64,000 nt of DNA from assembly GCA_043228905.1 (NCBI GenBank), contig JBHGNT010000009.1:11904001-11968000 (forward strand), given 5' to 3'. The notes below the pieces were generated by a model, which was not told the DNA's origin, ran no database searches, and saw only the letters and a list, made by a program, of their open reading frames with translations. Source of the stretch: Azolla caroliniana. Lineage: Eukaryota; Polypodiophyta. This document shows, piece after piece, positions 41,620 through 53,565 of the stretch (positions are counted from its first letter, which is position 1; each line of letters begins with the position of its first letter). Made by a program: the position numbers and the translations under genes.

Positions 41620-42765
41620 CTAATTAGCTACCACTTAGCTAATTACCTAATTAGTTAAAGTATGGTAATAGCTAATTAGCTACCATTTATCTAATTAGCT
41701 ACTATACTAAAGTATGGTACTAGCTAATTAGCCACTATAACTAAAGTATGGTAGTAGCTAGTTAGTTACTGTACTAAACTATGGTAGTAGATAATTAGCT
41801 ACTCAGCTAAAGTATGGTAGTAGCTAATTAGCTACTGTATTAAACTATGGTAGGAGATAATTAGCTACCACTTAGCTAATTAGCTATTGTATTAAACTAT
41901 GGTAGTAGCTAATTAGCTACCACTTAGCTAATTAGCTACTCAACGAAAGTCCACTTAGCTAATTAGCTACTCAACGAAAGTATGATAGTAGCGAATTAGC
42001 TACCACTTAGCTAATTATCTACTGTACTAAAACTATGGTAATAGCTAATTAGCTACCAGTTACCTAATTAGCTACTCAACCAAATTATGGTAGTAGCTTA
42101 TTATCTACCTCTTAGCTAATTAGCTATTGTACTAAACTATGGTAGTAGCTAATTACCTACCATTTAGCTAATTAGCTACTGTATTAAACTATCGTAGTAG
42201 CTAATTAGCTACTATATTAAACTATGGTAGTAGCTACTCAGCTAAAGTATGGTAGTAGCTAATTAGCTACCACTTAGCTAATTAGCTACTGTACTAAACT
42301 ATGGTAGTAGCTAGTTAGCTACCACTTAGCTAATTAGCTATTCTACTAAACTATGGTCGTAGCTAATTAGTTTCCAATTAGCTAATTATCTATTCAGTTG
42401 AAGTATGGTAGTAGCTAATTAGCTAATTAGCTACTATACTAAACCATGGTAGTAGCTAACTAGCTACACAACTAAAGTATGGTAGTAGCTAATTAGCTAC
42501 TACTTAGCTAATTAGCTATTGTACTAAACTATGATAGTAGCTAATTAGTAACTCAACTAAACTATGGTAGTAGCTAATTAGCTACAATACTAAACTATGG
42601 TAGTAGCTAATTAGCTATTGTATTAAACTATGGTAGTAGCTAATTGGCTACCACTTAGCTAATTAACTACATGCTAGCTAATTACCTACTACACTACAAC
42701 CATAACAGCTAAATAGTTTCCACACATTATACGGTTTACCTAATTAGCAAAGAAGTAACTAATTA
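41620..42765. repeat. AT-rich palindromic satellite
   Basis: Built from the 16-base palindrome GTAGCTAATTAGCTAC and two kinds of link, AAACTATGGTA and CACTTAGCTAATTAGC. Full units recur about every 52 bases (for example 42134, 42186; 42296, 42348) with half-units of about 28-33. Copies are diverged and shuffled. It runs up to the last recognisable exon of the unidentified gene. Confidence 0.92.
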
Positions 42766-44145
42766 GCTACACTGTGGTCACAAGCAGCAATTTTACCTGT
42801 TGGTTTCCTCCACTCATCTGGGAGAGTTGTACTACAATCCCCCAAACAAAATGTGGTAATGCGACAGGAATATTGAAAACAAACAATATGGTATGTGTGT
42901 TGGCATGGTTGTAGGTGAACCAACAGAGTAGCAGATTTGTCCTCTACACGTAATCCACAAGCGATGGAACGTGCCTGAACAGTCAATATATCGTTTCCTG
43001 GTTCTCCTTCATTTGGTAAGGGAGCAAGAATGTTCAGGTCCAATTCTTATATGTTCCTTACCATCCTGTTCGCAAAATGTATCTGCTTCTTAAGGCAGCT
43101 AACTACCTGTTCTTGACAGGAGTATTGTTCCTTCAACACAGCTAAGAAATTTACCGATTAATTATTCCTTAATAAGGAAGATACAACAACAAGAAACAAG
43201 AATCATTAACTTACTTGTAGCTTGTCCAAGTTGTAATCAACGATAGTATTTAACCTAGAAGGTTCAGGTTCATTGAAAGAACTTGGATCTCTGTTTGTAG
43301 TTGAATTTTCCGATGGGGATCCAACGACCCCTCAATTTCAAGCTCATGTTGAGCAACCTATTCCAAATAATGGCTCAGTAGCACATTTTCTTGTACAAGT
43401 TATTTATAACATATTACATACTAGCAAAACAATAGGTACCTAAATCTGATTTCTGATTGTTGTAACTGCCAAAGTGACTTTGCTCTCCATCGCAACAGCC
43501 AATGTTGCTTTCTCTACATCAGTCTTAAAAAACTCCAATGTCTCACAAGGCTTCATGGACATTTTTTAGCATATAGCTAATCAATGTCTCACCTATATCA
43601 TCAACATTGGCTTTCGTTGTGTGTCAGTGTGGCGTATACTTGCGGGTTTGTTGGGAGTTGGCAGTTGCATCATCAACTACCATGCTCCAAAATCTTGCCA
43701 TTTTTTGTTGCAAGCTCCCCATCTTCCGACATCTTTCTACTGATGCCTCACCATAAATTGCCAAAGCTACCCTCTACATTTTAGGGTCACAAGATTCCTT
43801 CACTGTTTTGCAATACTCATATGCAAAAGCTCTGGCAAATGAAACGGACAACTCGTTGTTGACCGGGATCTCTTGATGTACTTTCTGGTGTAGTCTCATG
43901 CAGTCATCGTATAGGTCTGGTCGTACATGCTTTAGCTTGCCCTTGCCCTTGCCTTTCACTCTAGGCACTTTATATACTAACATCCAGTCTACATCACTAA
44001 TCAATCTATCTATTAGAACAGCAGGGTCAATACCCTTGAGCGACAAACCATATATGTTATGAAAGTCCTCCTTTGTCTTGCAAAATTTTGCGAAGTTCAG
44101 CACTCTAGGATAGGGAGGAACGAGCCACCTGAAATAGAAAATCAA
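42766..44145 (-). pseudogene. Unrecognised intron-bearing gene, 3' part
   Basis: I do not recognise the family. On the minus strand an exon begins after a good acceptor (TTTCTATTTCAG, about 44130). It encodes YPRVLNFAKFCKTKEDF, IDPAVLIDRLISDVDW, a KGKGKGKLKH basic run and SVSFARAFAYEYCKTVKE, then a stop at about 43773 and more coding-like sequence (AIYGEASVERCRKMG, LQQKMARFWSMVVDDATA). Possible donors are at about 43436 (AG|GTACCT) and 43218 (CAA|GTAAGT). A last segment (43043-42766) has the cysteine-rich PCQHTYHIVCF ... CLGDC, loosely RING-like. Introns argue against a retroelement. Confidence 0.5.
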
Positions 44146-44469
44146 TAATCATAATTGGTGCAAAAACAATTTTTTTAATGTGAATTTGGTGCAAAATTAC
44201 AACACTTTGAGACAGTAATCTGAAATTTGTAATCTGTCCTTTTCAACATGTATCAGAAATCAACCAGTTAAAAAATCAAAAACCCTAATCAGAATTTGTC
44301 ATGAGAATTGGTGCAAAATTACAACACATTGCAACAGTAATCTGAAATTTGTAATTAGAAATTTGTAACCAGAAACTTGTAATCTGAAACCCAAAACCAC
44401 TTAAGGGAAACACCAACCCTAATCATCACTAAAGGCAAAAATCAACCGTAATACGAAATTTTGTCAATC

Positions 44470-45800
44470 AGAAACACACCTGCTGCTACACCTCAATTTT
44501 CGAGACATCCTTGTTTGGGACTCCAACGATTTCGCCCTATTTGATTTTTGGGAAAGATGAACAGGCAACAAAGTTACAAACAGTTATCAGAAAGGAAAAA
44601 AACGTTTTTTAATATGTAACGGATACATATCTGGACAGGGATTGACTTGGTCGTGTGTTGTAGCTTTGAAGGTGCAATGTCGATCTTAGAGGTTTTGTGC
44701 TACTACAGTAGCTTCGTCTACGTTCATGCTCAAAGTACTCCATCTGTTTGGAGTTCGAACTCGAACTCAGGATTATCAGGAATTTGATGACATTCAAGTC
44801 GACCTTAGATGATGTCACTATTCCCCAAGTTCGACCACTAATTCCAAACTGTTGCGGAACGGTCCTTGACTTCCGATCTCATCCATTCCCTCCGGCCTTC
44901 AATAATCATCCAAATGCGCTTAATGCCCATTTTTACCTTGTCCTCTATGGCCTCTTTTTCCTTCTTCAACTGCTTGATCAGCATTGTCATTGTCGTTGCT
45001 TGCACTTCATAATCCATGATCCGAGTTTGGTATGTTGTCTGCACTTTATCTAATATAACCTTGGACCGTGCAACCACTTGATTATGCTCCAACAACAAGT
45101 CCATCCTTTCTTTCGCCGCTTCCTCCAACAGTTTCGTTGTTATTTCCGCCATCAATCGTCCATGTTCCATGAACATGTCCGATTTCTCCTTCACCTCTTC
45201 TTGGGCCTCTTTACGTTTCTCATGCTACTAGTCGTACTCCATTTCGAGCATTTTCTCGTCCCGATACAACTTGTCAAAATCCTCCGATTTCTCCTTAAGT
45301 CGTCGGTTGTCTTGTGATCTCAACCTCCATTTTTCTTCCTTAGCTACCATTCATAATTGTTTTTCTTTTTCTTTCATTGCCGCTTGAGCGGCCAATTCGT
45401 CCTTCAGCGCTTTAATTTCTTCCTCCCATTCACGGGCTTGTTCTGGTGTTATGCTAACAACCAATTCTTTCACTTTTTCCAGATCCTCTTCTTGTATTCT
45501 CTCCGGTTCCACTGTCACTGACTTTATTACGGTTCCGCGACCCATGTTTTCCATAATGGCCAATGGGCCTTTTCTAATTCTTCCTCTAAATTCCGAATAC
45601 GACTCTGGGCCTTCTCTAATTCTCCTGTTGTAGTCGCCAACCGTTTTGTCTGGGTGAGTTCGCTTCTCCATACTTGTCGTTCCGCTTCCATCCAATCAGC
45701 CACTCTGATGACCTGCTTCCCCAACCATTCCAATAATTTCCGGTAGGTTTCGTGTTGTGCGAGTATGACGAACTATTGCAAGGCCTTTGATATATCTCCC
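44470..45800 (-). pseudogene. Unrecognised coiled-coil coding region, probably the 5' part of the same gene
   Basis: Minus strand: EWLGKQVIRVADWMEAERQ, LEKAQSRIRNLEEELEKAHW, EEDLEKVKELV, EEEIKALKDELAAQAAMKEK (45740-45355). After a stop come RRLKEKSEDFDKLY and MTMLIKQLKKEKEAIEDKV (to about 44840). Heptad-type Leu/Glu/Lys spacing points to a long coiled coil. A short exon-like piece GEIVGVPNKDVSKIEV is at about 44530-44485, followed by a GT donor. Frameshifts and stops show decay. It could belong with 42766-44145 or be a retroelement gag; I cannot decide. Confidence 0.45.
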
Positions 45801-46127
45801 TGGTGCGTATTTTCCCTAAAGCTCTATGTTACCGGTTCTAGATCCAATCATTTTGTTGGGAATATATCCCTCCAGTGGGAGGATAATCCGACTGTTCAGA
45901 AAGCCGACAGTCGAAGAGTCGGAAAACAGGAGCCGAGTTGATGAGGCTGAAACCGGAATCGTGTAAATAGCCAACTCGGGAGACTATACTTGTAAATAGT
46001 CTAAGTGTGCGCCCCATGAGGGCTACGTATGTAAATAACCAGAAAGTTACGTAAGTATATATGCAACTAGGGCAAACTTTTAGGTAAAATAGTGTAAGTG
46101 CAAAAGTTGTAGAATGCAAGAGAGCGT

Positions 46128-47034
46128 TGTCATGCCTTTCGGCTCCGAATCGTTGCGTGAGTCGGGTGGGAACCGCTGAGGTTTTGGACTAGGAGAAAGA
46201 AGAATATGAGATAGGCTCCTTATGAATCGATTGCAAGAAAGAGAAATATTTGAAAGAAGATATGAACCTCGTGAATCCCACAAGTATAGTATATTAATTG
46301 ATACTTAGAATGTAAGAGAGAAATAGATGGAAAAAAAATCGTGAATCCCACGAATATATTAGATTGATCAAAATCCTTGTAAAATAATCAACAACCTCTA
46401 TACATCTTTCTCTCTTCCTTATATAGTGTTGGAAGAGTCTAAGTTTATCACATGCAAGCATCATGCTTTCCCTATCTTTAGTTTTCATGCACACTGCATG
46501 TGCATGATTAGCTTTCTATCTCATCTTTTCTTTTAACTCGAGTGTCTATGCATGAATAACTTTTTGTACCATGCATGTCTAGAAATTTTACATGGGATAA
46601 AGTTTAGTATAACTTTAAAATTCATAATATGCTAGTATAATGATAAGGCTTAAAATTATTAACATGGAGGTGCAAGGTTCGATTCTTGCCCTATGCATGT
46701 AATATATAATTTTATACTTTCTTCTATTTACAAATATGTCTCTTTATCTGGTGAGAGACTCTCACCGGCCTTCTTCATCCGGCTCTTGCCGGTTCTGCTT
46801 CATCCGGTTCTCGCTAGCTTTCTTTATTCGGTTCTTACCGGATCCTTCTTACCGGTCCTCTTCGTCCGTTTCTCACTGACTCTCATCGGCCTTCTTCATC
46901 CGGCTCTTGCTGGTCTCCTTACCAGTTTTGGTCCTCACCGGTTCTTCCTTCCGGTTCTCACTGGGTACTCCATATCCCATCCGGAGAAACCAAAAATGTA
47001 ATTTTTCATGTAGTGTGCGAATTACACTACTACA
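46128..47034 (-). repeat. Solo LTR nested in the copia LTR (907 bp)
   Basis: Minus strand runs from TGTAGTAGTGTAATTCG (47034) to AAAGGCATGACA (46128). GCGT flanks both sides (46124-46127 and 47035-47038; AGCGT if the terminal A is shared), a target duplication. It belongs to the family at 23235-23963. The segment 46735-46995 is made of CCGGT-rich repeats and the words AATATGTC..TTATCTGGTGAG that match the copia-1 LTR (4030-4350) and are absent from 23235-23963. Confidence 0.82.
46630..46690 (+). other. tRNA-like block in nested solo LTR
   Basis: GCTAGTATAATGATAAGGC and GGTTCGATTCTTGCC, antisense to the LTR. Same block as 23795-23865. Confidence 0.55.
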
Positions 47035-47449
47035 GCGTGAGAGAGAGAAGAGAGAGCCGCGTCATAGCTGTGTGTGTAACAGCAAACGCGAAGAGCCATG
47101 TGCAACTGATACACTCGACAGAGTGTTGTAATCATCTCTTGTTTATATCCACTATCTGTATAGTGAAGTTCTGTTCCTATGGTTTTCCCCATTTTAGGGT
47201 TTCTACATAAATCTCTGTGCACTGTTCTGTGTCTTTTTTTCTGGCATTTCTGTAATTCGTATTTCAGCGCGTAGTTCGTCTATTGTGATCTATACCGCAT
47301 CGATTTCTCAACATTTTCTTGGTTCTCCAACCTATCCTCCACATTCATCTGTTGCTCTCTCTAGCTCCGGTTTATCAACCGCTTCTGGTCTTTGAGTTGC
47401 GGCACGATCGTTCGGCCTTCGCTCCACCATCGCTAAGCGGGTGGTTGGT

Positions 47450-48700
47450 GTAATGTCCATCTCTGGACCCGATCTGTTCCCATGCTGCTCATCGTGACGT
47501 TTTCTAGGACGTCTCTAGAGGAGTTCTTCTTCTTCTTCTTCCAACTCCTCCAACTCTGTGGTCTTATGGTGTGCCATCTCCACCGGTTTTGGGTACTTCT
47601 ACTCCCTATCTTTCCTTCGCAACTTAATTTGAATGGGTTTCGTCGGCCTGGCTGGTTCTTCTCTCCTTGGTTTTGGCACTAGTTCTGCTTGTCGAGATGC
47701 TTCTACTGCCCATCGAGGGTTGTATTTGGCAAGTAGTTGTTGCTGTTTTGGTGGCTCTTGTGGTGTCACCTCCATCCATGCCCTCTTCTTTGGCTTGATG
47801 GTGAGTTGTGGCAGCACAAGAATTGTAAGCCATTGCACGACCTCGGTCCACGCCTTCTTTCCATCAGCAACTGCAGTTATCACTATCCGGAGGGATTCTG
47901 CTACGATTAAGTAAGCCTTCAAAAGATGCGATGATAAAGTCTGCTCTATTTTTTGGCATGTCTAGTGGTCGGGGATGCAGAAACCCACCATACTCAAGCA
48001 AGACTATGGCTATTTCCGGAATAGAACGTTTTCTCCTCACTGCATCCGGTATGCTTTGCTTGCAACTGAAAACTCCCCAAAATATTCGACCAGAATCTTG
48101 GTGGAGGGTTTTTTAATCGATTGAAATCCTTTACACAGAAGCTCGATTGTTGACTACACCGTTGCTTCTGAGATTCCTTCGACATTGATCATCCTCGCGA
48201 TCTTCTCCGGTTCTTTATGTGGTGGTGCTTCCGTGACCTGGAAAAATCCTTCTAAACCATTCCTCTGCAGCTACTCATTTGCCTTAGATGTGAGCACCAT
48301 GGGTTCTATGTTTTCTGTGTCTAGCTAGTTTTGGAGAGATGTTGGCTGTGCTTTGCTTGTGTTCTACGTTGTTCTCTCACTTTGTGCTCTTGAAATCTTT
48401 TTGTCTCGAAATGAGACTCCTTGCTTCCGGTAATTTTGTATACCAATCTCTCTTTGAGCCCTCTGTCCATGCGTCGTCGCCTATTCTTGGTTCCCGTGCC
48501 CGCACGTCATGTATAATTATAGTATGATTGCGACATGTGGTGCTCCTTAAATGTGTGGCTAACGTCACGTCTTTCCACGCACCCATTGATTATGATCATT
48601 TGAGATCTCGTACTTTTCTCTCTGTATTCTATATCTATATTTATTTATTTATTTTTTGTTTTCGTACGTCAAAAGTACGACGTAATCTACTTTCTAACAC
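47450..48700 (-). pseudogene. Unrecognised coding remnant downstream of gypsy I pol
   Basis: On the minus strand coding-like stretches appear: FFQVTEAPPHKEPEKIARM, STIELLCKGFQSIKKPS and TKILVEYFGEFSVASKAYR (48260-48050, with a stop). Then, open from 47922 to 47599, LIVAESLRIVITAVADGKKAW, then AWMEVTPQEPPKQQQ and a basic C-terminus. I do not recognise it. It may be a further ORF of gypsy I, the gag of another element, or a captured gene. A (TTC)n run lies at 47525-47545. Confidence 0.4.
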
Positions 48701-48839
48701 AGGTATCGTTGATTCGTCTAAGCCCGACCGGTTCTGTTGGCTCTCTAGCCCGAAGTTGTCAGTTCTTTCGAATATCATCGTTGGTCGGAACGTCCGATGG
48801 ATCTATGTTCTCTGTTTTTCCGGCATTCTATTTTTCTCC

Positions 48840-50533
48840 ATGCTGCTCCGGCGACATGAATGGGTTTGCCGGCATTGAACCTTTGTACGGTTTGAGCCGG
48901 AAAATGTTTACCCATTTCTCTAGTAACTCCCTGGCAAAGGTTCCCAATTGGTAAGATCCCTTAAACTCCTTCATGATCCAGTAAGTTCCGGTCCACGGAA
49001 ACCTGAGCTTTTCTGGCATGCTCCCCATGTGGGTTTGAAATACTAAAACCAGTTACCGATTCCGAATTCCTTGTCGTTACCTTGCTAGTGTCGGTTGACG
49101 AATGCCTTTCACCGATGATTCTCTAAATCCATCTGCATTAAGCTTAATATCCGATGCTCCTCGAGCTTGTACAACATCTCCAACCAAACCCATTCCGACT
49201 CATGCTTGCTTAATCATTCATGTACTTGCACTCGTAGGCTTGGGATCTGAAATTCTATTGGCATCACTACCTCTAGCCCGAATGCCAGCCGGAAAGATGT
49301 CGACCGGATGCTTGTTTTGTAAGTTTTCCGGTATGCCCATAATGCACTTTGCAGCTTTATGTCCCAATCGGTTCAATTCTCATTCACGATCTTCTTCAAT
49401 ATATTCTGCAGTGTCTTGTTCGTTGACTCTACTAGTCCGTTCAGATAATATGGCGTGCGTTGTTTGTGAACTACGATATAAAATACCATCAAGCTTTCGA
49501 CCACCTGTCTGATGAAGTGTCCGCCTTGGGCACTAATAAGTTTGATTGGACACCCGAACCGACACCATATACACAAGAAACTTCTTCGCTGATCCCGCAG
49601 AGTTGTCCTCAACCCACTTCGTACAATAGTCAGTTGCCACTATGATATACCAAATTCCAGTACGTGGTGTTGTTGGCTTGAACAGTCTGACAAAGTCTAA
49701 TCCCCATTTCTGAAATGGGTCCAGTATTCAAACCGGCTGGTGTGGCATTTGTGCTCATTCTTTGGCACAAATCACACTCTTTGGAGTACCAGACCGAGCC
49801 TTTTAAGGTGGTCTGCCACCAGAAGCTATTGCGTCAAATTTTCCCGGCTATTGTGTCTTCAGCTATTCCACAATGCGCTTCCTGGAGTGTCGCCTCCTTT
49901 TCGTCGCTCTGAACAACGGTTCTCCATACCCCATCAGCTCTAGAATGTCTTGTAATACGTAGAAATGTCTGCTTTACACTTCCAATAGCTTCCGTTCATC
50001 TTGGTTCATCTCCTCCAATGGACGTCCGGTACTTACAAATTGGTGCATGTTCATCATCCATTTATCTTCCACCAGTACCGACCCATCTGCCGCCTCTTCC
50101 GCGGTGATTTTGAACAATTGGGTATCCGGAAATTCTTCTCGGACTCCATCACTGGACTCTTTGGACTCCATCCGGCTTAAATAATTGGCGACGACATGAT
50201 GGAACTCTGGGCCTATGGTATATGTCAAACTCAAATTCTTACAGGAACAAAGTCCATCTGACTACTTTACTGGTTAATGACGCTTTCGACACAAGATATA
50301 CGAACGTTGAATGATCGACGTGGAAGAAAGATTTCTGACCTAACAAATAGTGCATGTACTTGGTCACACTATATACCATGCCTAGTGCTTCTCATTCCAT
50401 TGTGGAATCGTTTCTTTCGGCCATCGAGAGCTTCCGGCTCGCGTAAATGCACCGGTCGGTACCATTTCGGTTCCATAATCAACATCAACACACTCCCGAT
50501 TGATACGTCCGACACGTCAACAAACACATTGGA
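48840..50533 (-). pseudogene. Gypsy I RNase H-integrase remnant
   Basis: Minus strand: VFVDVSDVSIGSVLM and EPKWYRPVHL (RNase H, 50525-50440), HIP..SSIMSS, RMESKESSDGVREEFPD (50165), then an integrase core with WGLDFVRLF (49700), TDYCTKWVE and the degraded block around 49520. The C-terminal GSMPEKLRFPWTGTYWIMKE and FRLKPYKGSMPANP end at 48840. This wording differs from the chromovirus families nearby and suggests the Athila/Tat branch; tentative. Many frameshifts. Confidence 0.72.
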
Positions 50534-51345
50534 AATCCTTAGTCTAGTCGTAGCCGACCCCGTATTCCAGTTTGAATCCTTTCGCGACAAGTCAAGCTTT
50601 GTACTTGGGTTTCTCTAAGTCGGATATATACTTGTATTGGAAAACCCATTTGCAAGGTAGTGGCTTCCTTCCAGCTGGTAGTTCGACCAGCTCCCATGTC
50701 TGATTTTGATGAATCGAGTCCATTTCGGATTTCATGGCTTGTAGCCATGCTTCGGCGTCCGGTGCGGCCATGGCTTCTTCATACGTGCTTGGTTCGCCTG
50801 CATCCGTGTAGTTGACATAGTCGAGGCCCGGTTGATAAAACTCGGTTTGCCTTCGAGCTCGTCCAGATCTCCTAGGTGCCGTAATATCAGTTTCGGATCC
50901 TTCGATCAGTTCTGATTGACGATCGGTATTTGTTGAACCAGTTGTGTCAGGAGTCTTGTTAAATGTCCCGGCCCCGGATTGGGATTTTGGCGGTGTCTGG
51001 TTGTCCTCCCCTATGGTTGTCATCGACTCTTTTCTCAATTGTCTCGTAGTGACTTTGCCTTTATCGATCTTTGTCGATTCGGCTGTGTCTTTGAATACTT
51101 TGTCTTTGATTTCAACGATAGGACTTGTTACCGATTCAGTGTCAGCAGGGAAGTTGGCAGCTTGTTGGAGTTTGACTGTTTGTTGAGTCTCCGATTCGGC
51201 CCATTGGGTTGATCCTTCTACGATAGTGTTGTCATCTTCGAAGGATACCTTCATACGAACTGTTTTCTGTTGGTTTCGCTGAGAGAAGATAGAGTCTTCA
51301 AAGACAATGTTGCTGCTACGGATCAATTTCCGGTTCTCATGGTCC
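50534..51345 (-). pseudogene. Copia G2 reverse transcriptase N-terminal part
   Basis: Minus strand: FEDSIFSQRNQQKTVRMKV, a Ser/Thr-rich linker, [39 protein letters not shown] and CKWVFQYKYISD. It is then cut about 40 codons later by gypsy I. The open stretch 51326-50592 is unusually long for this window. Confidence 0.85.
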
Positions 51346-52190
51346 CATAGCCGGTAGTCGAAGTCCCCATCGGTTCCTTAACTGAGAAATATGCACTTTG
51401 TTGCATGGGGTGCCAACTTCGTCCTTTTGTCCTTGGGATAAGGGTGTAGGCTTCGCATCCGAATATACGGAGCCTATCGTAGGTTGGCTGTTTGCCTAAC
51501 CATAGTGTCTGTGGCACTTCAAGCCTGATTGCTCTTGACGGTGCCAGATTTATCAAGTACACTGCCGTCTGCAATGCCTCGGCCCAGAATTCCAATTTCA
51601 GTCCGGCTTGTTGGAGCATTGGCATCCCCCTCTCCTGGATCGTCATGTTGATCCGTTCTGCCACTCCATTTTGCATGGGTGTGTAGCGAACGGTCTTTTG
51701 GTGTCAGATCCCTTTTCCGGACAGGTACTGTTTGAAGGCCTTAGAGGTGTATTCACCTCTGTTGTCGGATCAGAGTGTCTTCACTCTGTATCATGACTGG
51801 TTCTGCACTTTAGATATCCATCGAATGAAGAACTCGAGTGCTGCATCTTTGGACTTGATGGAGTATGCCCAAACTTTCCGTGTACAGTCATCTACAAATG
51901 TGATGAAGTACCGGGAGCCTCCTAGTGATCGTTGTGGTATGGGCCCACATATGTCTGTGTGCACGAGCTCTAGGGTTTGTCGTACCGTCTCATAGTGGAG
52001 AGAGTGCGGACTTCGGGTCTGTTTCCCATAACGACAATGCTCGCAGGAGTCCATCTTGGCCTGGAGTTTCGGAATGTAGACGACCGACATCAGCCGATCA
52101 AGTCCGGCTGGAGACATGTGGCCAAGTCAGCCATGCCATAGGTTCGGGTCGGTCTTTTCGGCTACGTTCACAGCCCCTTCAGGGTTGATC
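51346..52190 (-). pseudogene. Copia G2 pre-integrase and integrase core
   Basis: Minus strand: LGHMSPAGLDRLM, CEHCRYGKQTRSP (zinc), the first Asp in HTDICGPI (about 52000), the second in LWSDNRGEYTS and the Glu in NGVAERINMT (about 51655). It ends with FGCEAYTLIP. DDE is complete. Stops occur near 51790, 51700 and 52128. Confidence 0.86.
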
Positions 52191-52621
52191 ACCATCAATG
52201 GGTATAGATTATTATACTTGTGCCCACTACCGATTTTGAGGTTTCCTCGGCTGATCACCCATGTTGACTTGTGTAGAGTCGTTCCATACCCATCTTCGGC
52301 TAACATGCCGATGGAGAACAGAATCCTCTTTAGATCGAGTATGTGCCGAACTCAGTGCAGGGTTATTGTGTTGCCATTTAGCAATTTGATGGGCACTTCC
52401 CTGGTTCCGGCTATCTTGCACTCCTGCCCGTTTTCTAGTCGGACTGTGCCGTTAGCGTCGGCTGAATAGTTTGAGAACCATTCAATGTTGGGGATCACGT
52501 GAAATGTGGCACCAAAGTCTAGTAGCCATGTGTGTGCAACTTGTGCACTCTAGAGGACTTCTCCGATCATTGAGTCCTCTAAGGAGAGGATTTCCCCGGA
52601 TTGGGTGTTGGCAACATTGAT
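52191..52621 (-). pseudogene. Copia G2 protease region, active site altered
   Basis: Minus strand near 52525: TWLLDFGATFHVIP. The catalytic D-S-G is D-F-G. Then EVPIKLLNGNTITL, a stop, and KRILFSIGMLAEDGYG as expected. Confidence 0.82.
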
Positions 52622-53467
52622 CTAGTGGCTGACTGGAGAGTGGTCCGAGTCAGAACGTCCCCGATTCCGATCGGATCGCCGACCGCTCTCTTTTCTTTTT
52701 AATGACCAACAATCGGAAACATTATGGCGGTACTCACTTGTTTGGCCCGTTTTCGACTTCGACCGTTGTCGATCACCCCTTGTTTTCGATCGGTTGTAGC
52801 GTCGACCGGTTCTGTCGGCTTGTTCTCTCGTTCGTCTTTGTCTGTCGAACGACTCAGTCGAGTGATGGGCTTCTGCTGACTCATCGATGGTTAGTCCCAT
52901 CGATTTTCGCCTGATGTCCTTTGTGAGGACTCTGCCGATTGTTTCGTCCAAGTTTAGGATCGGTCGGCTATTGGCGTATGTCATGCAAAATACCTCCCAA
53001 CTCGCCGACAAGCTCGAGAGGCGGGCAAGGGATTTCACTTCTTCTTCGATGTTGATCCCTTGTGACGAGAGATCAGACAACACCCGACTGAAGGTGTTGA
53101 TGTGGGAGGTTGCCGGATCGGTCTCTCTTATCTTGATGTTAAATAGTTGTTTGATCAAGAACAGTTTCGAAGATGAGGACTTCTTTTCATAAATGGTCTG
53201 TAGCTTCTCCCACAATGAGAACGATGTCGTCTCTTTCACCATGCTGAAATAGACGTTTTCGGTCAGATGCATTCGGATAGTGGATCGTGCTATTTCGTCC
53301 ACTGATATCCACTCTTCTATTGTCATCGAAGTAGGCTTTTTGTTGTGCCGAATGGCTTCAACCTGTCTTCGGATGATCAGCACATCCTGCATCATCTCCT
53401 TCCATAGGGAAAAAATTTAGCCCCCGAATTTTCTGATTTCAACTCCGGTTTCAGATGTTGAAGCCAT
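52622..53467 (-). pseudogene. Copia G2 gag, zinc knuckle largely deleted
   Basis: The ATG at 53467 is the counterpart of 41222 in G1. The open stretch 53395-52622 contains MHLTENVYFSMVKETTSFSLW and FNIKIRETDPATSHINTFS. The knuckle is shortened to S-E-Y-R-H-N-V-S-D-C: two cysteines and several residues are gone. Confidence 0.85.
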
Positions 53468-53565
53468 ATTCCTTTTATGAAAGTAAGATTTCTAACTTGG
53501 CCTTTTTCTCTCAGCTTCTTATGTTGTCTGTTGCTGCCATGTAGCAAGGTCGCTCTAATACCAGT

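Larger units (their letters stand above)
45854..47313 (+). repeat. Solo LTR of copia E type, split by another solo LTR
   Basis: Starts TGTTGGGAATATATCCC. Blocks ACTTGTAAATAGTC, CGTATGTAAATAACC and GCAACTAGGGCAAAC correspond to 34100-34190. It is interrupted at 46127 and resumes at 47035 with GCGTGAGAGAGAG, continuing to about 47313 (CTCAACA). CATTT occurs just outside at 45849-45853 and overlaps the right end (47312-47316), a possible target duplication. Confidence 0.72.
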
